Shown here in pieces: positions 1 to 9,059 of a DNA stretch of 64,000 nt. Made by a program: the position numbers and the translations under genes. Each line of letters opens with the position of its first letter. The stretch's first letter is position 1. This DNA comes from Asaia krungthepensis NRIC 0535 (GTDB taxonomy: Bacteria > Pseudomonadota > Alphaproteobacteria > Acetobacterales > Acetobacteraceae). Where the stretch lies: NCBI RefSeq assembly GCF_025995175.1, contig NZ_BAPV01000014.1, forward strand, positions 1-64,000, written 5' to 3'. Below the pieces are notes generated by a model. It made no database searches, had not been told where the DNA came from, and saw only the letters and a list, made by a program, of their open reading frames with translations.

Positions 1-3
1 AGA

Positions 4-227
4 GACGGTCGTCCTTTGGGAACCTGCTCAACTAAGCCGGGATGAAAGGGGCGTGCCCCTTTCCAGGGGGCGGGGCAGCGCCCCGCAGAGGCCTCCCGGT
101 GCAAGAGCCTCTTTCATGGGGCTCCGCCCCATACCCCGCCAAAGGACGGTCGTCCTTTGAAAACCTGCTCGGCTAAGCCGGGATGAAAGGGGCGTGCCCC
201 TTTCCAGCGAGCGGGGCAGCGCCCCGC
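4..227. repeat. Tandem pair of GC-rich palindromic intergenic repeats
   Basis: Two copies of an about 83 bp unit lie at 4-86 and 145-227, offset by 141 bp. Each unit carries nested short palindromes: AAAGGGG-cgtg-CCCCTTT at 45-62 and again in copy two, a GGGGC-ag-GCCCC element, and in the second copy AAAGGAC-ggtc-GTCCTTT at 141-158. The spacer holds another palindrome of the GGGGCtccGCCCC type. The same palindrome-rich style recurs near 14.95-15.17, 51.16-51.21 and 54.82-54.93 kb, always between genes. I infer a REP-like dispersed repeat. The role is unknown; transcript 3' ends are possible. Confidence 0.75.
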
Positions 228-232
228 ACGCC

Positions 233-697
233 CTAGAGACCCAGATCGCTCAGAGTCGGATGATCATCAGGACGGCGGCCCTGAGGCCAGTGAAACAGGC
301 GATCCGACGCGGATATGGCATAATCGTTGATCGATGCCATGCGTCGCGCCATCAGCCCGGCCTCATCGAATACCCAGTTTTCATTGCCGTAGGAACGGAA
401 CCACTGGCCCGAGGCATCGTGCCACTCATAAGCAAAGCGTACGGCGATACGGTCGCCGTCATGGGCGAAGAGCTCCTTGATCAGGCGGTATTCGCGCTCC
501 TTTGCCCATTTCTCTCTCAGAAAGGCGACAATTGCTGGACGCCCCTGCAGGAAGATATCGCGGTTACGCCAGAGACTGTCGGGGCTGTAAGCCTCCGAGA
601 CCTGTTCCGGATTACGGCTGTTCCAGCCATCTTCGGCTCGGCGCACCTTGAGGCGTGCGGTTTCGGCGGTGAAGGGCGGGGTCAGGGGCAGGGTCAT
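233..697 (-). CDS. NTF2-like / DUF1348 family protein
   Basis: This 154-residue protein resembles the DUF1348 branch of the SnoaL/NTF2-like alpha+beta barrel superfamily. Typical features are the [17 protein letters not shown] stretch near residue 26, an [12 protein letters not shown] helix, and the strand-rich [21 protein letters not shown] segment. Members are small cytoplasmic proteins, mostly of unknown biochemical role. A GAGAGGA ribosome site precedes the ATG. It starts 11 bp after the bioA stop on the same strand, so it is probably co-transcribed with bioA, but nothing in its sequence ties it to biotin. Confidence 0.85.
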   Translation of the reverse strand: MTLPLTPPFTAETARLKVRRAEDGWNSRNPEQVSEAYSPDSLWRNRDIFLQGRPAIVAFLREKWAKEREYRLIKELFAHDGDRIAVRFAYEWHDASGQWFRSYGNENWVFDEAGLMARRMASINDYAISASDRLFHWPQGRRPDDHPTLSDLGL

Positions 698-708
698 CGC
701 ATGTCCTC

Positions 709-1983
709 TCAGACGGGTTTCCTGAACGCCCCATCCCGAAGCACTTCATAAATCGCGTGCATGAGGCGAACGAGAGCTCCGGGCGTGATGGTGAAGGCAG
801 GCGTCAGATAGACGATATTGCGATAGGGACGGATCCAGACGCCCTGATCGACAAGCGCGGCCTTGAGGCGGGAGAGATCCTCAATGGCCTCAAGTTCAAC
901 CACGCCAATCGCGCCGAGCACGCGGACATCCCGCACACCGGGCAAGGCGCGGCAGGGTTCGAGCCCGGTTTCGAGCATGGCGGAAAGCGCAGCGATCTGG
1001 TCCAGCCTCGGTTCGCGCTCGAACAGCTCAAGAGAGGCGCAAGCCGCGGTGCAGGCAAGCGCATTGGCCATGAAGGTAGGACCGTGCATGAGGGCAGCAC
1101 CGGGCGAATCCGATAGAAAGGCCTCAAACACATGACGCCGCGCCACGGTAGCGGCAAGGGCAATAGTGCCGCCGGTCAGGGCTTTGGACAGCGTGATGAT
1201 GTCGGGGACAATACTGGCCTGCTCGCAGGCAAACATCGTGCCGGTGCGACCGAACCCGGTGAAGATCTCGTCAAGGATCAGCAGCACATTGTGCTTGTCG
1301 GCAAGAGCCCGCAGCCGGGAAAGCACTTCCGGGGGGTGGAAGATCATGCCACCCGCCCCCTGAACAAGAGGCTCGACGATGATGGCAGCGATCTGGTCGC
1401 GTTTCCCGCTCAACAGGGTGTCCAGAGATGCCAGGCTGGCTTCATCGCGTGGCAGATCGGCGATGACCTGTTCGGGAAAAACGCCGGCAAACAGGCTGTG
1501 CATGCCCTCTTCTGGATCGCAGACCGACATCGTAGCCAAGGTATCGCCATGATAGCCGTCGCGAAAGGAGAGCAGTTTCGTGCGCCCTGTCACCCCGCGG
1601 TTGATCCAGTACTGGATGGCCATTTTCATGGCCACTTCGACGGCGACGGAGCCGCTATCGGTATAGAAGCAATGATCAAGATCGCCGGGTAGCAGCGCCA
1701 CGAGACGATCGGAAAGTGCCTGCACGGGCTCGTGTACGAGACCGCCCAGCATCACATGAGGCATGACGCCAAGCTGGTCCGTCATGCGCGCGCGGATATG
1801 CGGGTGATTATAGCCATGGCAGGCCGTCCACCAGGATGCGATACCATCGACCAGCGCACGGCCGTCCTCCAGGAAGATTGTGGTTCCCTCGGTGCGCTGC
1901 GCGACCAGCGGGGGCGCTGCGTTCTTCATCTGGGTGTAAGGAAGCCAGATCCGGGGCAGATCCGGCAGCGTCTTATCGGTCAT
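709..1983 (-). CDS. bioA: Adenosylmethionine-8-amino-7-oxononanoate aminotransferase
   Basis: BioA makes 7,8-diaminopelargonic acid from KAPA using S-adenosylmethionine as amino donor, the third-last step of biotin synthesis, with PLP as cofactor. The 424-residue length fits the family. Visible class-III aminotransferase landmarks are a WW pair at residues 51-52 (BioA substrate pocket), DGYHGDT near 142, the [11 protein letters not shown] segment at 238-248, and the PLP-binding lysine in TLSKALTGG at about residue 267. It lies between a DUF2272 lipoprotein gene (29 bp upstream) and a DUF1348 gene on the same strand, and about 6 kb from the other biotin genes, which are on the opposite strand. 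Regulation is not obvious; I saw no clear BioR-type box upstream. Confidence 0.96.
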   Translation of the reverse strand: MTDKTLPDLPRIWLPYTQMKNAAPPLVAQRTEGTTIFLEDGRALVDGIASWWTACHGYNHPHIRARMTDQLGVMPHVMLGGLVHEPVQALSDRLVALLPGDLDHCFYTDSGSVAVEVAMKMAIQYWINRGVTGRTKLLSFRDGYHGDTLATMSVCDPEEGMHSLFAGVFPEQVIADLPRDEASLASLDTLLSGKRDQIAAIIVEPLVQGAGGMIFHPPEVLSRLRALADKHNVLLILDEIFTGFGRTGTMFACEQASIVPDIITLSKALTGGTIALAATVARRHVFEAFLSDSPGAALMHGPTFMANALACTAACASLELFEREPRLDQIAALSAMLETGLEPCRALPGVRDVRVLGAIGVVELEAIEDLSRLKAALVDQGVWIRPYRNIVYLTPAFTITPGALVRLMHAIYEVLRDGAFRKPV

Positions 1984-2012
1984 AAAGTCTCGATCAAGGC
2001 TGGGAAACGCAA

Positions 2013-2972
2013 TTACTGCCCGCTATCGGGCTCGCGATCCGCATCATAGAGCACCTGAAGCACGGCGCACCACGGATAGCGCGTGTCATAGAACTGGCCT
2101 TCAGGCGTAGCGAGAGCGCCATTCGCATCGGTGGGTACATGGGTGAGCGATACCGTGTCGTCCACATTGCCGCCGATGATGCTCAGTTCGTTACCGAATG
2201 GCGGGGCATTCTGATGCGTGGCCACCACGATGCCGCAATGGGACGGAAATCCATAAGAGGTGGGCAGCATCGAGAAGGTGACACTGCGGCTCTTGCCGCG
2301 TCCGACACAAAGCAGGTCGCCCAGTTGCGGCACATAGGTCCTGGGGTCCTGCGCACGGAGCCCGGTCGACTGGCCTGAAGCAGCGGCATTGATATAGGTC
2401 GAATGATTGGGCGAGTAGGGGAAGCGATCATTGGCACCCGCCACGCGCATTACATAGGAAATGAAGGCGGCTGACCACGCGTAATGCCCGTCATTCTCGG
2501 GTCGGAAAAGCTGGCCATCGGCATTGTATTTTCCGCTCCATGACACTTCCGTTTCATACGGGTCCTGACCGATCCACCAGTATTCGCCCACGCGCTGCCA
2601 CAGCCCCGGAATGCGCTCGGGCTTGAGCGATGGTGCGCTCGGTTCCGGACGGTCCTCGGGATCATCGTCGCTCACAGGGGTGCCGAACATGCGCCATTCG
2701 CGCATGGCAATGGCCACGACATCCTGACGGTTGAAGGGCACGAAATTGCGCGAGGCGAAATCGGGTACATGCCCGTCATACCCATAGGCACCCACGCGGC
2801 CATTGGCGTATTGAGCCATGGGCGTCTGAACCGGATTCTGGGCTGCGGGTTGAACCGTATTGGCAGCACAGCCCGAAAGCAGAACAGCGACACCGAACAC
2901 GAGAACTGTTCGCGCCGGTGTTGCTGCGTGACTTTGTACATTCGACAAGAAAGAAGACAGTCCGGCGCTCAT
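2013..2972 (-). CDS. DUF2272 domain lipoprotein
   Basis: The 319-residue product begins with a long N-region, a hydrophobic helix (about residues 22-34) and a lipobox LLSGC with the lipidated cysteine at residue 35. It is therefore probably an outer-membrane or periplasmic lipoprotein. The remainder matches DUF2272: QDVVAIAMREWRMFG, EYWWIGQDP, the WSAAFISYVMR helix and a late HCGIVV motif. The fold resembles CHAP/NlpC cysteine hydrolases, but the usual WCAAF nucleophile position reads WSAAF. I believe that is common in DUF2272 proteins, so no peptidase activity is claimed. The gene reads into bioA with a 29 bp gap. Confidence 0.85.
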   Translation of the reverse strand: MSAGLSSFLSNVQSHAATPARTVLVFGVAVLLSGCAANTVQPAAQNPVQTPMAQYANGRVGAYGYDGHVPDFASRNFVPFNRQDVVAIAMREWRMFGTPVSDDDPEDRPEPSAPSLKPERIPGLWQRVGEYWWIGQDPYETEVSWSGKYNADGQLFRPENDGHYAWSAAFISYVMRVAGANDRFPYSPNHSTYINAAASGQSTGLRAQDPRTYVPQLGDLLCVGRGKSRSVTFSMLPTSYGFPSHCGIVVATHQNAPPFGNELSIIGGNVDDTVSLTHVPTDANGALATPEGQFYDTRYPWCAVLQVLYDADREPDSGQ

Positions 2973-3142
2973 GATGATTTTCTACTCCCTGTATGCGCAA
3001 CGAGCGCCGAACAGCGCCGGTTCATTACAGGGAGATAGGAACGAGTGCGGCGCTTCGGTCAAGTGCCGCCTCCGGAAGGTCTGTCATCGGGTTACACATG
3101 CCCCTTGGGCGCGCAACGGATATCAGCCCCCGGAATAAGAGG

Positions 3143-3165
3143 CCCGATCAGCCTGCCTGATCGGG
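3143..3165 (-). terminator. Hairpin overlapping the mtnA stop codon
   Basis: Perfect 9 bp inverted repeat CCCGATCAG / CTGATCGGG with a 5-base loop. The mtnA TGA (3148-3150, complement) lies inside one arm. The minus-strand sequence downstream is only moderately T-rich (CCTCTTATT), so this is a weak intrinsic terminator or a 3' stabilising stem. Confidence 0.5.
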
Positions 3166-4251
3166 AAACAGAGCAGCAAGGGCCGAGGCGCTGGCATCGC
3201 AGCGTCCACGTTCGGTTATCAGCCCCGAGACCAGACGCGCCGGCGTAACGTCAAAGGCCGGATTGGCAGCGCTCGTGCTCAGCGGCGTGACGCGAATGCG
3301 GGCAGCCTGACCCTGCTCGTCCAGACCATGCACATAGGTCACTTCCTCGCCCGAGCGTTCCTCGATGGGGATTTCCTTCACGCCATCGGTCACGCGCCAG
3401 TCGAGGGTGGAGGAAGGCAGCGCCACCCAGAAAGGCACGTTATTGTCATGAGCGGCCAGCGCCTTGAGATAGGTGCCGATCTTGTTGGCCACGTCGCCCT
3501 GCCGGGTCACGCGATCCGTGCCGACAATCACCAGATCCACCTCACCATGCTGCATGAGATGGCCGCCAGCATTATCGGCAATGAGGGTATGCGGTACGCC
3601 ATGCGCGCCCAGTTCCCATGCGGTGAGCAAGGCACCCTGGTTGCGCGGGCGGGTTTCATCCACCCAGACATGCACGGGCAGACCGGCATCATGCGCCATA
3701 TAGATCGGCGCAAGGGCCGTTCCCCAATCGACGGTCGCAATCCATCCCGCATTGCAGTGGGTCAGGATGTTCAGGCGTTCCTGCCCCGGGCGACGCTTTT
3801 CCCAGAGGGTGCGGAACAGCTCCAGACCGTGGCGGCCGATGGATTCATTGACTTGCACATCCTCGTCGCAAATCGCATCGGCTTCGACATAGGCCGCCGC
3901 CACACGCGCTTCCGGCGCGACCGGCTTCAGATGGGCCACCATACGCTCGATGGCCCAGCGCAGATTGATGGCGGTCGGACGCGTCTCGACCAGACGCGCT
4001 GCAGCGTCCTCCAGTCCCTCGTCCGTCGCATCCTTCTGAAGCGCGAAGGCCAGTCCATAGGCAGCAACAGCCCCGATCAGCGGCGCGCCACGGACCTGCA
4101 TGGTGCGGATGGCGTGCGCCACCTGCTCTTCCTCACGCAACGCCAGAATATCCAGCGTCCAGGGGAGCCTGGTCTGATCGAAGATATGGACCAGCTGCGG
4201 GTCCTGTGCGTCGCGCCAGACGCTGCGATAGGGCGTGCCGTTGATTTTCAC
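3148..4251 (-). CDS. mtnA: S-methyl-5-thioribose-1-phosphate isomerase
   Basis: MtnA converts methylthioribose-1-phosphate to methylthioribulose-1-phosphate in the methionine salvage pathway, in the cytosol. The 367-residue protein has the family landmarks: MQVRGAPLIGAVAAYG near residue 51, the catalytic cysteine in LTHCNAG at residue 166, and the catalytic aspartate in IVGTDRV at residue 246. These match the Cys/Asp pair known in the Bacillus enzyme. It is alone, with no other salvage genes (mtnB/C/D/K) nearby. The intergenic region upstream (4252-4482) separates it from a divergent NUDIX gene. Confidence 0.95.
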   Translation of the reverse strand: MKINGTPYRSVWRDAQDPQLVHIFDQTRLPWTLDILALREEEQVAHAIRTMQVRGAPLIGAVAAYGLAFALQKDATDEGLEDAAARLVETRPTAINLRWAIERMVAHLKPVAPEARVAAAYVEADAICDEDVQVNESIGRHGLELFRTLWEKRRPGQERLNILTHCNAGWIATVDWGTALAPIYMAHDAGLPVHVWVDETRPRNQGALLTAWELGAHGVPHTLIADNAGGHLMQHGEVDLVIVGTDRVTRQGDVANKIGTYLKALAAHDNNVPFWVALPSSTLDWRVTDGVKEIPIEERSGEEVTYVHGLDEQGQAARIRVTPLSTSAANPAFDVTPARLVSGLITERGRCDASASALAALFPDQAG

Positions 4252-4482
4252 GTGGAGTTCCGTCTTTCGGGCGTCATGAAGAGTGGCCCTTCATGTGGCA
4301 AATAAGGGCATCGGACTCAAGTTCCGGCCCTGCCCTTTCCCCCACGAGGCTGTGAGTCTTCATGCAATTGCCACAGGAACACCTCTCGGAGGCCGACGAT
4401 AACCACCAAGATCACAAGGGGATGTGGTTTTACGCACGCGCCGTTACACGCTAAGCTGTCCCATGAGCAGAAGGACCCCATC

Positions 4483-5115
4483 ATGAGCGAACCGCAATGG
4501 CTGACCTGGGCACGCGATGTTCAGGCGATCGCCCAGAACGGGCTCACCTTTTGCCAGAACCCCTATGATCGAGAGCGTTACGAACAGCTCAGAAAGCTTG
4601 CCGCCCGGATGATCGGCGCACTGGGGCAGGGCGATCCGGATTCCGTGCTGGGGCTTCTGGAAAACGAGAAGGGCTACGCCACCCCCAAACTCGATGTGCG
4701 CGGTGCGGTGTTCAATGAACGGGGGCAGATCCTGATGGTGCGCGAAGCCATCGATCAGGATCGCTGGACCCTCCCCGGTGGCTGGGCCGATGTGAATTAC
4801 ACCACAGCGGAGAACACGCTCAAGGAAGTGCTTGAAGAGAGCGGCTACACGGCTGAGATCGTACGTCTCGCCGCGCTATGGGATCGCAACAGGCAGGGTC
4901 ATCCGCCCGATATCTACAGCTGTGCGAAAGTATTCTATCTCTGTCGCCTCACCGGCGGGAGCCCGAGCGTCGATAATCTGGAAACCTCGGGGATCGGCTG
5001 GTTCAGCCGTGATGAACTACCCGACGATCTCTCCCTGACCCGCCTCCTGCCGCATCAATTGCAGCGCATGTTCGACCATCACGCCCAGCCGGATCTGGCA
5101 ACGGATTACGACTGA
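4483..5115 (+). CDS. NUDIX hydrolase with NUDIX N-terminal domain
   Basis: This 210-residue protein has an N-terminal helical domain (about 1-65, the WLTWARDVQAIAQNGLTF region) typical of a NUDIX subfamily active on nucleotide-sugar or ADP-ribose-like substrates, then a NUDIX fold from about 70. The NUDIX box spans residues 100-122 and ends KEVLEESGY, keeping the metal-binding glutamates. The conserved first Glu of the GX5E element is Tyr106, and the box Arg is Lys. The start follows an AAGGA ribosome site. The gene runs into the glycosyltransferase gene with a 4 bp gap, suggesting co-transcription. The substrate cannot be named from sequence. Confidence 0.88.
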   Translation: MSEPQWLTWARDVQAIAQNGLTFCQNPYDRERYEQLRKLAARMIGALGQGDPDSVLGLLENEKGYATPKLDVRGAVFNERGQILMVREAIDQDRWTLPGGWADVNYTTAENTLKEVLEESGYTAEIVRLAALWDRNRQGHPPDIYSCAKVFYLCRLTGGSPSVDNLETSGIGWFSRDELPDDLSLTRLLPHQLQRMFDHHAQPDLATDYD

Positions 5116-5119
5116 AACC

Positions 5120-6202
5120 ATGAAGGTTCTGACCGTACTCCCCCGTCGGGAAGGCTATGCGCCCGACCGGGCAGGCGCCATTGCCCTGCTCGTGTCGCGG
5201 CTTGCCTCTCCCGAGGATATCGTGATCGGCACCGAGATCACCGGCACGCCCCTGCCCGGTGGGCAATTCGTGGCCGTGAGCGAACCGGGCGGGCTGCATC
5301 GCTGGCGGCGTGACGGTACGCGCTATCGCATCGCCTGCCAGCGTGAGATCAAGCGACACAAGCCCGATCTGATCGAGGTGCATAACCGCCCTGCTCTCGC
5401 GCGTGCGCTGAGCCGATGCGGTATTCCCGTGCATCTGATCCTGCATAACGACCCGCAGGACATGCATGGTGCACGCCGTCCCCGCCAGCGACAGGAACTC
5501 ATGCAGCATGTGCGTGTGTTCGTGGTGTCGCTCTGGCTGCGCCGCCGCTTTCTGGAAGATCTGGATGACGGACCGGTCACGGTCATGCCCAATTGCCTGG
5601 ATCTGGCCACGCTGCCCACGCCACCCGCCGAACGGTCCAAACTAGTCCTCTTTGCCGGACGCATGGTATCAGACAAGGGAGCCGATGCGTTCGTGCGGGC
5701 CTGGGGGGCCGTCAGCAAACAGGCCCCGGGCTGGCGCGCCATCATGATCGGTGCCGATCGATTTCGCTTCAATTCGCCCCGTACAACCTTTGTCGACCGG
5801 GTTGAAGCAAGCGCCAATGCGGCAGGGATCACGTTGTGCGGGTACCAGATGCATCATCAGGTGCTTGAAGCCATGGCAGCCGCGTCGATTGTCGTAGTGC
5901 CCAGCCGCTGGCCCGAGCCCTTCGGCCTGACGGCGCTCGAAGCCATGGCCAGCGGTGCCGCCGTCATCGCTTCGCCGCGCGGCGGTCTGCCTGAAGTGGT
6001 CGGCAATGCCGCCCTTCTGGCCCTGCCCGATGAGACCGGCGCTCTGGAACAGGCGCTGCTGCGCCTGATCGAGGATCCGGCACTGCGCACTGCATGCGTC
6101 GAGCGCGGCCATGAGCAGGCGCGGAAATTTGATCTCGGCCCGGCCCGGGAAGTGCTGAAGAAAATGCGGGAACGCTCGGTCAAGAACCGATCACGTCGCT
6201 AG
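5120..6202 (+). CDS. Glycosyltransferase family 4 (GT-B)
   Basis: A 360-residue GT-B glycosyltransferase. The N-terminal half has a Rossmann-like acceptor domain (KVLTVLPRREGYAPDRAGAIA, resembling the glycine-rich loop of GT4 enzymes). The C-terminal half has KLVLFAGRMVSDKGAD and the donor-binding EX7E motif in PEPFGLTALEAMASGAAVIAS, followed by PRGGLPEVVG. By family it transfers a sugar from a nucleotide-sugar donor to a glycan or lipid acceptor; donor and acceptor are unknown. It starts 4 bp after the NUDIX stop. There are no polysaccharide genes around it. Confidence 0.9.
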   Translation: MKVLTVLPRREGYAPDRAGAIALLVSRLASPEDIVIGTEITGTPLPGGQFVAVSEPGGLHRWRRDGTRYRIACQREIKRHKPDLIEVHNRPALARALSRCGIPVHLILHNDPQDMHGARRPRQRQELMQHVRVFVVSLWLRRRFLEDLDDGPVTVMPNCLDLATLPTPPAERSKLVLFAGRMVSDKGADAFVRAWGAVSKQAPGWRAIMIGADRFRFNSPRTTFVDRVEASANAAGITLCGYQMHHQVLEAMAAASIVVVPSRWPEPFGLTALEAMASGAAVIASPRGGLPEVVGNAALLALPDETGALEQALLRLIEDPALRTACVERGHEQARKFDLGPAREVLKKMRERSVKNRSRR

Positions 6203-6280
6203 AACGCTCTCCTTCACGCCGCATATTCGACACATTGAGATCATTGATTGATTTCGAACAGTATTAGACTGCGAGGAACC

Positions 6281-6709
6281 ATGTTCAAGACACGCCTTAT
6301 TCCCGTCCTTGCCCTGACAGCTCTTGTTTCGGCACCCTTGGCCCATGCACAGACTTCCGGATGCAACAACAATACTTCCGGGAACGATATGATCGGCCGA
6401 CTGGCCAATAAGGAAAACTGCCTGAATGACCGCGTGCAGAACTGGCAGAACAAGAATCACGAAGCTGCCGAAGCCCGTGAAAAGAAGCTGACCGACCTGC
6501 GCGACAAATACACCAACGCCCCCGAGCGCGAGCGTCAGAAGATCCAGAACAGGATTGACGACCAGAAGAACAAGCTGAACGAGATCAAGCAGGAACGCAC
6601 CCAGCGTATCGACCAGTTCCGCGCCGATCAGAAAGAGCAGCATCAGCGCGTGAAGGCATTGTCGGACAAGACAAAGCAGGATTTCCGCAATCTCGGCCGC
6701 CTGAACTGA
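6281..6709 (+). CDS. Small exported charged coiled-coil protein
   Basis: I chose the ATG at 6281, preceded by GCGAGGAAC, over an in-frame TTG 33 bases upstream, because it gives a clean signal peptide (FKTRLIPVLALTALVSAPLAHA, cut before QTSGC). The mature part of about 120 residues is rich in Lys, Glu, Gln, Asp and Arg and looks like one long amphipathic coiled coil (DLRDKYTNAPERERQKIQNR). Two cysteines (in SGCNNN and KENCLND) could form a disulphide. No family is recognised. It stands alone between the glycosyltransferase and the biotin block and is probably periplasmic. Confidence 0.72.
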   Translation: MFKTRLIPVLALTALVSAPLAHAQTSGCNNNTSGNDMIGRLANKENCLNDRVQNWQNKNHEAAEAREKKLTDLRDKYTNAPERERQKIQNRIDDQKNKLNEIKQERTQRIDQFRADQKEQHQRVKALSDKTKQDFRNLGRLN

Positions 6710-6731
6710 GGTTTCCTCCCTTTCGGCGCCA

Positions 6732-6860
6732 GAACACCCGTGTGGGCATGATTCGCCCTGCACGGGCGCCATGGACATATTGCCCAAGCGCGACTGCCCC
6801 CCGGATGGCAGGAAACGGTATGAACTCCTGACGTCATATACCGTCGGGGCCTGACGGTGC
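6732..6860. other. Paired inverted repeats ahead of the SDR-bioF block
   Basis: The 223 bp between the coiled-coil gene and the SDR gene hold two stem-loops: CCCGTG/CACGGG arms around 6747-6776 nested within GGCGCC/GGCGCC ends, and ACCGTC-ggggcct-GACGGT near 6840-6858. They may terminate the upstream gene or act as operators. No T-tract follows either, so the role is open. Confidence 0.35.
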
Positions 6861-6932
6861 CGCAGATTAAAAACGCCCCACTTCGCCGAATCCGCATGTC
6901 GTGCTCAGGCATTCGAGGTTAAGACGAAGCGC

Positions 6933-7838
6933 ATGACGGTTTCCTCTCCCTCTCAGGCCTCCAACATGACACCGGAAAGCCCTGAATTGCAGAAACGCGA
7001 TCCTGCCAGCGCGCAACGCGCTGGCAAGCTGGTGGTGCTGACAGGGGCCTCTGGTGGTATCGGCCTTCTGGTGGCACGGCGTCTTCTGGCCGATGGGTAT
7101 CGCGTGATTGCCCTGTGCCGGTCGAAGCCTGCACTTGAATCGCCCGATCTTGTGCACGTTGCCTGCGATCTGGGGAATGAGGGATCGCTGGCAGAGGCTG
7201 CCCACCACCTGAGACGCGAGGAAACAGTGCTTCATGCGCTGATCCACTGTGCAGGAACGATCACCCCCTCCCCCGTGGCAGAAGCGCAGGATGATGATCT
7301 GACGGCGCAGATTGCGCTCAATCTCACCGCCCCGATCCTGCTGACGCGCCACCTTTTGCCGCTCCTGACGTCGCGTGGCGATGGAGCACGAGGACATATC
7401 GTTTTCGTCAACTCAATGGCGGCAGTCATGCCGCTGGCAGGCAGTGCGGTCTATGCCGCATCGAAGGCAGGACTACGCAGTTTCGCCCTGTCTCTGGCGC
7501 AGGAACTCAGGCGCAGCTGCATCACCGTCAGCACGGTTTTTCCGGGAGCGGTCCAGACCGATATGCTGATACGCGAAATGCAGCAGGGTGGGTCCATGCT
7601 CAATTATGTCAGCACGCCCCTCGACCCCGATCGGGTGGCGCGATCGGTGGCGGCGCAACTCAGGCGCCCCCATGCAGAAATCTACCTGCCCGCAATGGAC
7701 GGGATTTTCGGACGGCTTTGCATGCTGGCTCCCTGCCTGCTTCGTCTGACCCTGCCTGTGCTCGGGGCGGCGGGAAGACGGGGCTATCGCAAGGCCATGG
7801 CAAAAATCTCCCGCACGGGTGATGACAGGGCTGTCTGA
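6933..7838 (+). CDS. Short-chain dehydrogenase/reductase upstream of bioF
   Basis: A classical SDR of 301 residues. It has the NAD(P)-binding motif LTGASGGIG, the substrate-side serine in FVNSMAAV, and an intact YAASK catalytic pair. The N-terminus carries about 30 extra low-complexity residues, and an in-frame ATG at 6966 is an alternative start. It ends 36 bp before bioF on the same strand, so it is likely in the biotin operon. A FabG-like role in making or recycling the pimeloyl chain is possible but is only inferred from position. The C-terminal region is hydrophobic. Confidence 0.85.
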   Translation: MTVSSPSQASNMTPESPELQKRDPASAQRAGKLVVLTGASGGIGLLVARRLLADGYRVIALCRSKPALESPDLVHVACDLGNEGSLAEAAHHLRREETVLHALIHCAGTITPSPVAEAQDDDLTAQIALNLTAPILLTRHLLPLLTSRGDGARGHIVFVNSMAAVMPLAGSAVYAASKAGLRSFALSLAQELRRSCITVSTVFPGAVQTDMLIREMQQGGSMLNYVSTPLDPDRVARSVAAQLRRPHAEIYLPAMDGIFGRLCMLAPCLLRLTLPVLGAAGRRGYRKAMAKISRTGDDRAV

Positions 7839-7874
7839 TTGACAAGCCCCCGGTCCTGACGGCAGGGACAAATC

Positions 7875-9059
7875 ATGACGCGCTTTGACACGCTTTTCAG
7901 CCAGGCTCTGGACTCGCTCGAATCACGGAAACTGCGCCGTCGCCTGCGCCCACTGCACCGCACACCGGATCAGGTGATGCGTCAGGGACAGGCCATCCTC
8001 GATTTCTCATCGAATGACTATCTCGGCCTGTCCGGTCATCCGCTCCTGCGCGAGCGCACGGCAGACTGGGCCATGCAGCACGGCACGGGCGCGCGTGCCT
8101 CGCGCCTTGTATCGGGCACGCTGGACCTGCACGAGCAGATTGAGGGACGGCTTGCCAGCTTCAAGGGCACCGAGGCCGCTCTGATTTTCGCCTCAGGCTG
8201 GCAGGCCAATGCAGCCGTTCTGCCTGCCCTGTTCCGGATGGCGAAGGAACAGACGGGGGAGGCACCGATTGTCTTCGCGGACCGGCTGAACCATGCCAGC
8301 ATGCATCATGGCTGTGCGGCGGCGGGCGTCCGTCAGATACGCTTTCGGCATAATGATCTGGATCATCTCGACGCCCTGCTCAAGCGTCATGCCGATCTGC
8401 CGGGCCTGCGCTTCATTCTGACCGAGAGCGTTTTCTCGATGGATGGCGATACAGCCGATATCGCCGCCCTTTCGGCATTGGCCCGACGGCACGACGCCTT
8501 TCTCTATCTGGACGAGGCGCATGCGACGGGGGTGTTGGGTCCGCAGGGCCGCGGCCTGTCGCATGGTCATCCGGTCGATCTGGTCATGGGCACGTTCAGC
8601 AAGGCGCTGGGGGGCATGGGCGCCTATATCGCGGGGTCGCGCGCGCTCTGCGACTGGATCATCACCAGCAGTTCGGGCTTCATCTACAGCACCGCCCCTT
8701 CTCCGCCGATGCTGGGCGCCATGGATGCCGCGCTCGATCTGGTGCCCGGCATGGAAGCCGAACGTCTGGGTTTACGTCAGAAGGCACGAAGCTTTCGCGA
8801 CAGATTGACCGCGGCCGGTATCGATACCGGGGCCTCCAGCACCCAGATCGTCCCCGTCATGATCGGCGATGAGACAGAGACACTGGCGCTGGCCCTGTCG
8901 CTCGAGAAGGCAGGGCTGCTGACCATCGCCATTCGCCCACCCACCGTGCCTGCCGGTTCTGCCAGACTGCGCATTGCGCTCAGCACCCAGCATGACACGG
9001 CAGCGCTCGATCATCTGGCGGAGGCGGTGATCGGAGCTCTGGGGCAACACACGACATGA
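7875..9059 (+). CDS. bioF: 8-amino-7-oxononanoate synthase
   Basis: BioF condenses pimeloyl-ACP (or -CoA) with L-alanine to give KAPA, using PLP. Its 394 residues fit the alpha-oxoamine synthase family. Landmarks are SSNDYLGLSGHP near 45, GTGARASRLVSGT near 70, the LDEAHATGVLG aspartate region at 212-222, and the PLP lysine in GTFSKALGGMGAY at residue 243. A GCAGGGA ribosome site precedes the ATG. The stop overlaps the start of the esterase gene by 4 bp, so translation is probably coupled. Confidence 0.96.
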   Translation: MTRFDTLFSQALDSLESRKLRRRLRPLHRTPDQVMRQGQAILDFSSNDYLGLSGHPLLRERTADWAMQHGTGARASRLVSGTLDLHEQIEGRLASFKGTEAALIFASGWQANAAVLPALFRMAKEQTGEAPIVFADRLNHASMHHGCAAAGVRQIRFRHNDLDHLDALLKRHADLPGLRFILTESVFSMDGDTADIAALSALARRHDAFLYLDEAHATGVLGPQGRGLSHGHPVDLVMGTFSKALGGMGAYIAGSRALCDWIITSSSGFIYSTAPSPPMLGAMDAALDLVPGMEAERLGLRQKARSFRDRLTAAGIDTGASSTQIVPVMIGDETETLALALSLEKAGLLTIAIRPPTVPAGSARLRIALSTQHDTAALDHLAEAVIGALGQHTT

